This document shows, piece by piece, positions 24,040 through 30,631 of a stretch of 36,109 nucleotides of DNA (position 1 is its first letter; every line of letters begins with the position of its first letter). Origin of the DNA: an uncultured Mediterraneibacter sp. (GTDB lineage Bacteria; Bacillota; Clostridia; Lachnospirales; Lachnospiraceae). The stretch lies in assembly GCF_934309415.1 (NCBI RefSeq), contig NZ_CAKRDI010000032.1:1-36109 (forward strand). The letters run 5' to 3'. Position numbers and translations under genes: made by a program. The notes under the pieces are model-generated. The model worked only from the letters and a program-made list of their open reading frames with translations. It was not told the origin of the DNA and did not search any database.

Positions 24040-24468
24040 ATGAATAAGGCTATTTTAATAGGAAGACTGACAAGAGATCCAGAGGTGAGATATTCGCAGG
24101 GACAAAATGCTACAGCGGTAGCAAGATTCACGATGGCAGTTGATAGACGCTGGAAGAGAGAGGGTGATCCGTCAGCGGACTTTATTCCATGCGTTGTGTT
24201 TGGAAAGTCAGCAGAATTCGTAGAGAAATATTTCAGAAAAGGAATGCGCGTTTCTGTTTCTGGTCGTATCCAGACTGGAAGCTATACGAATAAGGATGGT
24301 CAGAAAGTATACACGACAGAGGTTGTTGTAGAAGAACAGGAATTTGCTGAAAGCAAAGCAGAAACTCAGCAGAATCAGCAGGTAGCAGGCAACGGATCAA
24401 TGCCGGCATCCGATGATGGATTTATGAATATCCCGGATGGATTAGATGAAGAATTACCATTTAACTAA
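24040..24468 (+). CDS. ssb: Single-stranded DNA-binding protein
   Basis: 142 aa. The N-terminal OB fold begins MNKAILIGRLTRDPEVR and includes ARFTMAVDRRW and FIPCVVFGKSAEFVEKY; a Gln-rich linker leads to an acidic tail ending EELPFN, a variant of the DDDIPF partner-binding tip. It coats single strands during phage replication and likely recruits host partners. AAAGAAAGG lies upstream. Size and layout are those of bacterial/phage SSB. Confidence 0.95.
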   Translation: MNKAILIGRLTRDPEVRYSQGQNATAVARFTMAVDRRWKREGDPSADFIPCVVFGKSAEFVEKYFRKGMRVSVSGRIQTGSYTNKDGQKVYTTEVVVEEQEFAESKAETQQNQQVAGNGSMPASDDGFMNIPDGLDEELPFN

Positions 24469-24479
24469 AGGTGGCTACT

Positions 24480-24905
24480 ATGGCACGAACTAAGAAACCG
24501 CCAAAGTGCTGCCATCCCAATTGTTTTGAGTGCCCGTATGTAGAATGCCGGTGGAACGATATGACAACAGATGATTATACAGAAACAAATCGAAGAGATT
24601 ATGAGTTGTATGAAGATTCCACCGGAAGAAAATATCACAAAGGATCTGATGAAGAATATAGGAAGAATTGGGTTTCTGCATACAACCGGTCCGAACGCGG
24701 AAAATCGGCTCAAAAAAGGTATAGAGATTCTGAGAAGGGCAAGGAAAATGAACGGCGTAAGCGAAAAAGGAAGATTGCATCTGGGAAAAATGCAGAATCA
24801 TGCCGTAGATACTACGAAAGGCACAAGGAGGAAATTCTTGAGAGAAAAAGAAAAGCACGGAGAAAGGAGGCTGATCTAATTGGAAACAGGAAAGAAGCCG
24901 TCTGA
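24480..24905 (+). CDS. Basic protein with N-terminal zinc-binding cysteines
   Basis: 141 aa. The start CCHPNCFECPYVECRW supplies five cysteines that could hold zinc. The rest is very rich in Arg/Lys/Glu and looks helical (YRDSEKGKENERRKRKRKIA), as in small phage zinc-finger DNA-binding proteins. The ATG at 24480 follows AAGGTGG; GTG at 24471 is inside that site. It overlaps the next gene by 26 nt. Confidence 0.6.
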   Translation: MARTKKPPKCCHPNCFECPYVECRWNDMTTDDYTETNRRDYELYEDSTGRKYHKGSDEEYRKNWVSAYNRSERGKSAQKRYRDSEKGKENERRKRKRKIASGKNAESCRRYYERHKEEILERKRKARRKEADLIGNRKEAV

Positions 24906-25272
24906 GGAGTTACAGCATTTTATCACATTTTTGGAAGAATCAAAAGCTGCTTACGAGAGTGCGAAGAAAAAGCTTTCCGAATACGATTCGATGGACAGAC
25001 ATATTCATTGGGCACACGAATTTGAATTCGCTAAAGATAGAAATGAGAGAAACAAGCTTGCTACGGCGTATCAAAGAGAACGAATTGAAAGACGGCATTA
25101 TAAGGACGTTTGCGTGCGATATGAGGCACTTCACGATTTTGCCAATAGTGAACTCAATAAGAACACTTTAAAGCGTTTACGGGGCGTTGTACAGCGTCAG
25201 GAGAAGCAAGAAAATTATCTTGAAAGCGAAAGAACATATAAGCGAGGTGATTCCAGTGATAGTGATCAGTGA
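24880..25272 (+). CDS. Hypothetical helical phage protein
   Basis: 130 aa, highly charged and predicted helical throughout, possibly coiled-coil (EESKAAYESAKKKLSEY). The start is TTG at 24880, 9 nt after a perfect AAAGGAGG; no ATG fits. It overlaps both neighbours. No motif recognised. Confidence 0.6.
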   Translation: METGKKPSEELQHFITFLEESKAAYESAKKKLSEYDSMDRHIHWAHEFEFAKDRNERNKLATAYQRERIERRHYKDVCVRYEALHDFANSELNKNTLKRLRGVVQRQEKQENYLESERTYKRGDSSDSDQ

Positions 25273-25852
25273 CAAAGGGCAGCAGAAGGGGAAGCATACA
25301 GAGAAAGAAGAGTACTGGAAAGAACTTGGAATCGAAGTCATAGACGCACCTCTTCCATGCGGAGATTACATTATTGCCAATGATAAAGTCATGGATGTTA
25401 TTTCAAGAAAAAGGGAACGGGGAATTCCAGTCAAAAAAATGGATTTCCTCGGGACATATAATGTGACTGTTGACACGAAGAAAGATATTCAGGAGCTTGT
25501 GGGCGATATCTGCGGTAAACAGCATGCTCGGTTCAGAGATGAGTTAATCCTTGCTCAAAATAATGGAATTAAGCTTTATGTGCTGGTTGCTAATCTTGAT
25601 GGGGTGACGCGTCTTTCGGATCTTGAAAATTGGAATAATCCAAGGCTTGCGAGGTACGAAAGAATCAAGGAAATGCATGAAAACGGAAGATGGAAAAGTG
25701 TCAAGCTTCCAAAAAGGAGACCGACAGGTGGAGCGCAGTTAATGAAAGCCTGCAGAACAATGGAGCAGAAATATGGGGCAGAATTCTTCTTTTGCCATAA
25801 TTCCGAACAAGGAGCTATGGTGTTGGAGTTATTGCAGCAGGAGGTACCGTAA
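25256..25852 (+). CDS. ERCC4-type nuclease-like protein
   Basis: 198 aa. The stretch CGDYIIANDKVMDVISRKR followed by the helical DICGKQHARFRDELILA resembles the ERCC4/XPF nuclease fold (GDY...ERK core, here with SRK in place of ERK). Phage members are thought to cut branched DNA. The likely start is GTG at 25256, 6 nt after GAGGTG; the ATG at 25187 has no ribosome site and lies deep inside the previous gene. The stop overlaps the next ATG. The variant catalytic triad leaves the exact activity open. Confidence 0.65.
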   Translation: MIVISDKGQQKGKHTEKEEYWKELGIEVIDAPLPCGDYIIANDKVMDVISRKRERGIPVKKMDFLGTYNVTVDTKKDIQELVGDICGKQHARFRDELILAQNNGIKLYVLVANLDGVTRLSDLENWNNPRLARYERIKEMHENGRWKSVKLPKRRPTGGAQLMKACRTMEQKYGAEFFFCHNSEQGAMVLELLQQEVP

Positions 25853-26808
25853 TGTCTGGAGATGTAAAATGGATAAAAATTGTTACAGATATCTTTGATG
25901 ACGAGAAAATGTACGCTATTGAATCGCTTCCAGACGGAATGCAAATTGAAATTGTTTGGTTTAAAATACTGTGTCTTGCCGGCAAATGCAATCAGGGAGG
26001 ATTGCTTAGCATTTCCAATAAAATAGCTTACACGGACGAGATGCTGGCTAAGATATTCAGAATGGAAATAGGCACGGTAAAGAGAGCTATAGAAGTATTC
26101 CAGAGCCTTGAAATGGTTGAACTGGAAGATAATGCATACATAGTGTCGAATTGGTCAAAATACCAGAATCAAGATGCACTTGAAGCCATTAAAAAGCAGA
26201 ATAGAGAGAGACAAAAAAGATTCAGGGAAAGACGTAAGGAAAAAGAAAATAACGTTACAAAAGCGTTAGAAAATAACGTTAATTGCTCTATATCTAGTTC
26301 TTATTCTTATTCTTATTCTAATAATTCTAATATATCTAATTTATCTTATGTATTAGATAACAATATACATACAGATAGTAAATATATATTGGAAAATGGT
26401 GATTTACATGAATGTCTGGAAGAGTGGATGCAGTATAAGGACGGAAGAAAGCCAAAATCAAGCAACCACTATGGAACTGAGATTGGAATAAAAAAGACGA
26501 TTACGCAGTTTGTTTCTGCGTACAGAGAATATGGTATGGATGCGTTAAAGAAGATAGTTGATGATTCAATGGCGAATAATTATGCTGGCGTGATATGGGA
26601 TAGATTGAATAGATTCCAGAAGAACTCAAAGCCGGTAACTCAGAAACGAGATGAACAAGGCATGGATGATCGCTTTGCTTGTCTGGAACCATCTTTCCGA
26701 AAGCAATTGGAAGAAGCAGGAGCGATTTACGGAGATCAGAGTCTTGATTACGGAATCCTGAGCGAACATCATGATTGGCTAAAAATAATTCAGGAGAGTG
26801 GTGTTTAA
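25852..26808 (+). CDS. Phage replisome organiser / replication initiator
   Basis: 318 aa. The N-terminal ~120 aa (WIKIVTDIFDDEKMYAIES, LPDGMQIEIVWFKILCLAGK) match the Phage_rep_org_N winged-helix domain, which binds the phage origin and recruits the helicase. Basic residues follow (NRERQKRFRERRKEKEN), then a low-complexity Ser/Tyr/Asn linker encoded by an AT-rich tract, then a helical C-terminal domain of the DnaD-like kind. The helicase gene follows directly. The middle of the gene carries repeats that may be the origin itself (see 26245-26400). Confidence 0.85.
   Translation: MSGDVKWIKIVTDIFDDEKMYAIESLPDGMQIEIVWFKILCLAGKCNQGGLLSISNKIAYTDEMLAKIFRMEIGTVKRAIEVFQSLEMVELEDNAYIVSNWSKYQNQDALEAIKKQNRERQKRFRERRKEKENNVTKALENNVNCSISSSYSYSYSNNSNISNLSYVLDNNIHTDSKYILENGDLHECLEEWMQYKDGRKPKSSNHYGTEIGIKKTITQFVSAYREYGMDALKKIVDDSMANNYAGVIWDRLNRFQKNSKPVTQKRDEQGMDDRFACLEPSFRKQLEEAGAIYGDQSLDYGILSEHHDWLKIIQESGV
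26245..26400. other. Candidate phage replication origin inside the initiator gene
   Basis: GAAAATAACGTTA occurs at 26245-26257 and 26269-26281, 24 bp apart and each holding the palindrome AACGTT. Directly to the right is an extremely AT-rich tract with repeated TTCTTA/TTATTC units, suited to strand opening. Lambda-type and many Gram-positive phages place their origin within the initiator gene at a low-complexity protein linker, exactly as here. Inference. Confidence 0.45.
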
Positions 26809-28629
26809 ATGTACTATCAGTTCAAGTCGGAAGATGCATATGAATTTGCTAGATTTATCGGGGCGAGGACAAGGCAGCATGGGGATGAGTTGAAATTTAA
26901 AATTTGTCCGTACTGCAAGGGGAGAACTGAAAAAGGAAAGCTGGATGGAGACACATTCTCTATAAATCTTGGGACAGGGCAATTCAAGTGTTTGAGATCA
27001 AGCTGCGGTGTTACTGGAAATATGATTACTCTTGCAAGGGATTTTGATTTCAGTCTTGGTGAACAGGTGATGGAATATTACAGACCGAAAAAGCAGTACA
27101 GAAGATTAAAAACACCGGACAAGCCAATTGTTCCGAAAGAACCAGCTATCGCTTATCTGGAAAGCAGAAAAATATCTGCTGAGGTTGCGCGCAAGTATGA
27201 AATTACCACTCAGAAAGATCATGACAATATTCTTGTATTTCCGTTTTATGACGGTGATGGAAAGCTGCAATATGTGAAATACCGTAAGACAGATTTTAAC
27301 AAAGAGGTCGATAAGAATAAGGAGTGGTGCGAAGCTGAATGTAAGCCGATTCTATTTGGAATGAAGCAATGCAAGGAGTTCACAAGGCTTGTGATTACGG
27401 AGGGGCAGTTAGACAGCCTTTCCGTAGCAACAGCCGGAATAGAGAATGCCGTAAGCGTCCCGAACGGAGCAAAAGGGTTTACCTGGCTTCCATATTGCTT
27501 TGACTGGGTAAGCAAATTCCAAGAGATTGTGGTGTTCGGGGATTTTGAAAAAGGACATATGACATTGCTTCCGGAATTGAAAAGCAGATTTCCAAACAAG
27601 ATTAAGCACGTTCGTGAAGAGGACTACAAAGGTTGTAAAGACGCAAATGAGCTGTTAATGAAATACGGGCGTGAAGATGTTCGACTGGCAGTAGAAAATG
27701 CCGAATTTGAGCCGATTAGACATATCAGAGAGCTTGCTGATGTGGAGAACGTTGACATATACAGCTTAAAAAAGCTAGATTCTACAATCAACCAGTGCAA
27801 TCGGTTACTGTATGGCGGCCTTCCGTTTGGCGGAGTGGTCATTATTATGGGAAAGCCAGGCGAAGGAAAATCAACCTTTGCGAGTCAGATAATGGGTAAA
27901 GCAATTGAAGATGGTCACAGAGTATTTGCTTATTCCGGTGAGCTGCCAAACTATTTGTTTAAGGCATGGCTTGATTTTCAGATTGCTGGTCCGCAGCACA
28001 TCATTGAGACAACGAATAAGTTTGGAGATGTTTCAAGAAAGATTTCCAACCAAAATCAAAGTATGATCAATGCCTGGTATCGTGGAAAAGCGCTTATTTA
28101 CGACAGCACAATTATTGAGGAAGATGAAAAAGAGGATATCTGCAAAACAATTCAAGAAGTTATTATCAGATATGGAGTGGACGTGATTTTGATCGACAAC
28201 CTAATGACAGCAGTTGATCTGGATGCAGAAAAAGGATCTGACAAGTATGAGAAGCAAAGTCTTTTTATGAAAAAGCTTACAAGGATGGCTCTGCAATTCG
28301 ATGTTCTGATTTTGCTGGTAGCTCACAAGAGAAAAAACAATTTTTCTGCAAATGAGACGGATGAAATCAGCGGCGCAGGCGATATTTCGAATCTGGCTTC
28401 ACTTGTGATCGGATACAGCAAGGATAAAGAGTTGAGCAATACATATAGGCGCATCACGGTTCCGAAGAACAGATTGTTTGGAAGAATCGATACAGAAGGA
28501 TTCTTGGCGATGTATGACGAACGATCCAAACGAATTTACGGAGACAATGATAATTTGAGCGTAGAATACGGCTGGTCCGGTCAAGATGGATTCGGGCAAG
28601 TAGATCAACTTCAAATTCCGTTTGAGTAG
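26809..28629 (+). CDS. TOPRIM primase / DnaB-like helicase
   Basis: 606 aa in the T7 gp4-like order. Zinc-binding N-terminus (CPYC at 33-36, then CLRSSC around 64-69); TOPRIM domain with VITEGQLDS (E198, D202); RecA-like helicase core with Walker A GKPGEGKST (348-356) and Walker B VDVILIDNL. It unwinds and possibly primes phage DNA. The start is adjacent to the initiator stop. No separate primase gene is in the window, so a bifunctional role is plausible. Confidence 0.9.
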   Translation: MYYQFKSEDAYEFARFIGARTRQHGDELKFKICPYCKGRTEKGKLDGDTFSINLGTGQFKCLRSSCGVTGNMITLARDFDFSLGEQVMEYYRPKKQYRRLKTPDKPIVPKEPAIAYLESRKISAEVARKYEITTQKDHDNILVFPFYDGDGKLQYVKYRKTDFNKEVDKNKEWCEAECKPILFGMKQCKEFTRLVITEGQLDSLSVATAGIENAVSVPNGAKGFTWLPYCFDWVSKFQEIVVFGDFEKGHMTLLPELKSRFPNKIKHVREEDYKGCKDANELLMKYGREDVRLAVENAEFEPIRHIRELADVENVDIYSLKKLDSTINQCNRLLYGGLPFGGVVIIMGKPGEGKSTFASQIMGKAIEDGHRVFAYSGELPNYLFKAWLDFQIAGPQHIIETTNKFGDVSRKISNQNQSMINAWYRGKALIYDSTIIEEDEKEDICKTIQEVIIRYGVDVILIDNLMTAVDLDAEKGSDKYEKQSLFMKKLTRMALQFDVLILLVAHKRKNNFSANETDEISGAGDISNLASLVIGYSKDKELSNTYRRITVPKNRLFGRIDTEGFLAMYDERSKRIYGDNDNLSVEYGWSGQDGFGQVDQLQIPFE

Positions 28630-28637
28630 GTGAAAAC

Positions 28638-28883
28638 ATGACGGAACAAGAAAGAAAAGTATATTACAAAGTAATTACGCAGAACTGGCTTGCATTTAAC
28701 GAATTTCTGAAGCATGGAGATTTTTCGGAGGAAGTCTTAGTGGAATATTGTGGATCAGATGGAGTGATTGAGAAAATCTTCCAGAGCAATGGAAAAACGA
28801 ATTTTGCAAAAGATGTAAGCATGGCAATGATTAATGAAATAGAGAGGTTATGTAATGAAAAAAGAAATCTTAAACAAAGCTAA
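28638..28883 (+). CDS. Small hypothetical phage protein
   Basis: 81 aa, soluble, mixed charge, no motif recognised. A GTAGGTG site precedes the ATG. Its 3' end overlaps the first DGR target gene by 29 nt, so the two are read from the same mRNA in different frames and are likely translationally coupled. Its role with either the helicase or the DGR is unknown. Confidence 0.6.
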   Translation: MTEQERKVYYKVITQNWLAFNEFLKHGDFSEEVLVEYCGSDGVIEKIFQSNGKTNFAKDVSMAMINEIERLCNEKRNLKQS

Positions 28884-29463
28884 GGAACTTGTAGAAATGT
28901 TAATTGAAGAAGAGAAGAAACAGAGCGTGCAGCTGTCAGAAATTCCTGCTGGAGGAAAATTCGATACTGGAATCGGTAGATTTATTGTGCTGGAACAGAA
29001 AGAGGATTCAACTGTTGTTATCACAGAAGATTTATATCGCAAGGAAGTGAAATATGATGGCGATACTTGCGAATACTTTGGGTCTGATCTGTCGAATCTT
29101 TTTGAAAAGGAAATTTATCCAGAATTCAAAGAAGAATTCGGAGCTGAAAACCTGTGTGATGCAGCAGCAAGTTTAGTGACGGTAGATATGCAAAATAAAA
29201 ATGAAGTGCTTCACGCAAGAGTTAGACCGCTGACGTTTGACGAAGCGCGTAAATACAATGAATTGCTGGTCAATAAGGATTTGGATGATTGGTATTGGAC
29301 ATGCACTGCTTGGAGTACTGAGGAAAGAGGCTGGAAGTATTCGGTAGCGGTTGTTTCTCCGTCCGGTGACTTCAACCGCTATGACTACGACGTCGGTAAC
29401 GGGGTTCGCCCACTTTGTATCTTAAAATCTAATATCTTTGTATCTTGTGTAGAGGAGAACTAA
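28855..29463 (+). CDS. DGR target protein 1 (DUF6273-like, variable C-terminus)
   Basis: 202 aa. A charged N-terminal helix (residues 1-25) is followed by a DUF6273-like C-type-lectin-type domain: GRFIVLEQ, SDLSNLF, LTFDEARKY, WYWTCTAW and the GVRPLCIL end. The variable repeat VR1 encodes about residues 165-189; the residues that differ from the template product are D172, F173, R175, Y176, D177, D179, V180 and G181. No signal peptide or membrane span is visible, so the protein seems cytosolic or virion-associated. The start ATG follows GAGAGG. It is 1 nt before target gene 2 in a tight operon. The ligand is unknown. Confidence 0.85.
   Translation: MKKEILNKAKELVEMLIEEEKKQSVQLSEIPAGGKFDTGIGRFIVLEQKEDSTVVITEDLYRKEVKYDGDTCEYFGSDLSNLFEKEIYPEFKEEFGAENLCDAAASLVTVDMQNKNEVLHARVRPLTFDEARKYNELLVNKDLDDWYWTCTAWSTEERGWKYSVAVVSPSGDFNRYDYDVGNGVRPLCILKSNIFVSCVEEN
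29346..29420 (+). repeat. DGR variable repeat VR1
   Basis: Aligns without gaps to the template at 30461-30535. From 30461 to 30527 there are ten differences, all at template adenines: A to G at 30483, 30493, 30498, 30504, 30507, 30510; A to T at 30486, 30495, 30508; A to C at 30492. No C, G or T of the template is changed in this stretch. Non-adenine differences occur only at the 3' edge (30528, 30530). Confidence 0.95.
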
Positions 29464-29464
29464 T

Positions 29465-30064
29465 ATGATGACATTAAAAGAATTCGGAGAAAATCTTGAA
29501 AAATTAAATTTAGCTTATGAAGAGCTGAAAAAGAAATACGGAAAACCGGAAGTAGGAAAGACGATTGAGGTTGCCGGGCTTACATGGAGAGTCTTGGACA
29601 AGCTTGAAAATGGATATCTTGTGATTTCAGATGGATTTTACAGGGATAGCAGAGAATTCGATGATAGTTCAAATAATTGGGATTCCAGTGATCTCAGAAA
29701 TGAATTAAACACGGATCTTCGCAAGAAGATTGAGGATAGCGTAGGTGAAGGCGCGCTTCTTAAATTCACACGCGATTTACTTTCTATGGATGGACAGACG
29801 GAATATGGCACATGCGAAGACTATGTATCACTCCTCACGGTTGATGAATATAGAAAATACAGAAAGTATCTGCCGAATATGCAGGAATGGTGGTGGCTGA
29901 TCACACCGAGTACTACACCTTGTAATAACAATAATCGTTTGGTTCAGGTTGTTTCTCCGTCCGGTTGCATCAACTGCAATTACTGCCACTACAGTATCGG
30001 GGTTCGCCCAGTTTGTATCTTCTCCTCTTCAATCTTTGAATCTTGTAAGGAAGACGACGAATAA
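29465..30064 (+). CDS. DGR target protein 2 (DUF6273-like, variable C-terminus)
   Basis: 199 aa, diverged paralogue of target 1. A helical N-terminus is followed by DUF6273 features: GKTIEVAGLTWRVLDKL, NNWDSSDLRNELN, SLLTVDEYRKY, EWWWLITPS and GVRPVCIF. VR2 encodes about residues 162-185; the diversified positions are C168, C171, Y173, C174, H175, Y176 and I178. No signal peptide or membrane segment. GAGGAG lies 7 nt before the first of two adjacent ATG codons (29465, 29468). It overlaps the Avd gene by one base. The upstream domains of targets 1 and 2 are far less alike than their VRs, which is the expected result of shared template-driven homing. Confidence 0.87.
   Translation: MMTLKEFGENLEKLNLAYEELKKKYGKPEVGKTIEVAGLTWRVLDKLENGYLVISDGFYRDSREFDDSSNNWDSSDLRNELNTDLRKKIEDSVGEGALLKFTRDLLSMDGQTEYGTCEDYVSLLTVDEYRKYRKYLPNMQEWWWLITPSTTPCNNNNRLVQVVSPSGCINCNYCHYSIGVRPVCIFSSSIFESCKEDDE
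29947..30018 (+). repeat. DGR variable repeat VR2
   Basis: Aligns to the template at 30464-30535 without gaps. Nine differences up to 30527, all at template adenines: A to T at 30483, 30492, 30498, 30507, 30514; A to G at 30484, 30493, 30502; A to C at 30504. Outside adenines the block is identical until the 3' edge (30528, 30530). Confidence 0.95.
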
Positions 30065-30435
30065 TGGGTGAAAACGACCTGAAAGTAATTCAAAAAGCAA
30101 AAGCTCTGGTTACTCATACGTTGAAAGTAACCAGTAATGCCAACCGCTATCCGAAGAAATTTAGATTTTCACTCGTTGATAAGATGCAAAATAAGTCAAT
30201 AGAAATTTTTGAAATGCTCTTTGAAGCGAATAGAACAGACATTAAGAATTACAAAAGAGATCGGCTTGAATTACAGACGAAAGCTATTACATATTGCGAT
30301 GAGTTGCTTGTCTACATAGAAATATCGCACGAACTCGGAATTATCAATATAGGCAGTGTAGAACATTGGTCTAAAATGGTTTCCGATGTAAAGCACATGG
30401 CGATTGCATGGAGAACAAAAGACAGGCAAAGATAA
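30064..30435 (+). CDS. avd: DGR accessory variability determinant (Avd-like)
   Basis: 123 aa, basic and all-helical: KALVTHTLKVTSNANRYPKK, SLVDKMQNKSIEIFEMLFEAN and a final WSKMVSDVKHMAIAWRTKDR. This is the profile of the four-helix-bundle Avd proteins that form a barrel-like pentamer and bind the DGR reverse transcriptase and template RNA. It lies between the second target and the template repeat, the usual position. The start overlaps the target-2 stop by one base. The template begins 25 nt after its stop. Confidence 0.87.
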   Translation: MGENDLKVIQKAKALVTHTLKVTSNANRYPKKFRFSLVDKMQNKSIEIFEMLFEANRTDIKNYKRDRLELQTKAITYCDELLVYIEISHELGIINIGSVEHWSKMVSDVKHMAIAWRTKDRQR

Positions 30436-30460
30436 ATACATTTTAGGTTTGTTTCCGTTA

Positions 30461-30535
30461 AGCGGTTGTTTCTCCGTCCGGTAACATCAACAACAATAAC
30501 TACAACAACAGTAACGGGGTTCGCCCATTCTGTAT
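30461..30535 (+). repeat. DGR template repeat (TR)
   Basis: Non-coding copy of the VR sequence between avd and the RT gene. Read in the VR frame it is packed with AAC/AAT codons between GGT (30480-30482) and GGG (30516-30518). There are 19 adenines in 30481-30515; 10 are changed in VR1 and 9 in VR2. AAC codons allow wide amino-acid choice without making stop codons. The 3' part carries the invariant GGGGTTCGCCC, the likely homing initiation end, followed by TR-specific mismatches. Confidence 0.95.
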
Positions 30536-30631
30536 TACAGACAGTCAGAGTAGGCATGAAGCCGAAATCAGAAAGAAAGATACAAAAAGGAAACAGACCT
30601 TCCTCTTAGAGGTAAATACAAAGGAATGCCA

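Noticed and set aside
29346..30018. VR1 and VR2 as an ordinary gene duplication
   Set aside because: Ordinary divergence would hit all four bases and the rest of the genes equally; here all core differences from the template are at its adenines while upstream regions are far more diverged.
30481..30515. AAC-rich repeated stretch as a microsatellite or CRISPR-like repeat
   Set aside because: It is the DGR template: both target genes carry the same block with changes only at adenines, and no spacer-repeat pattern exists.
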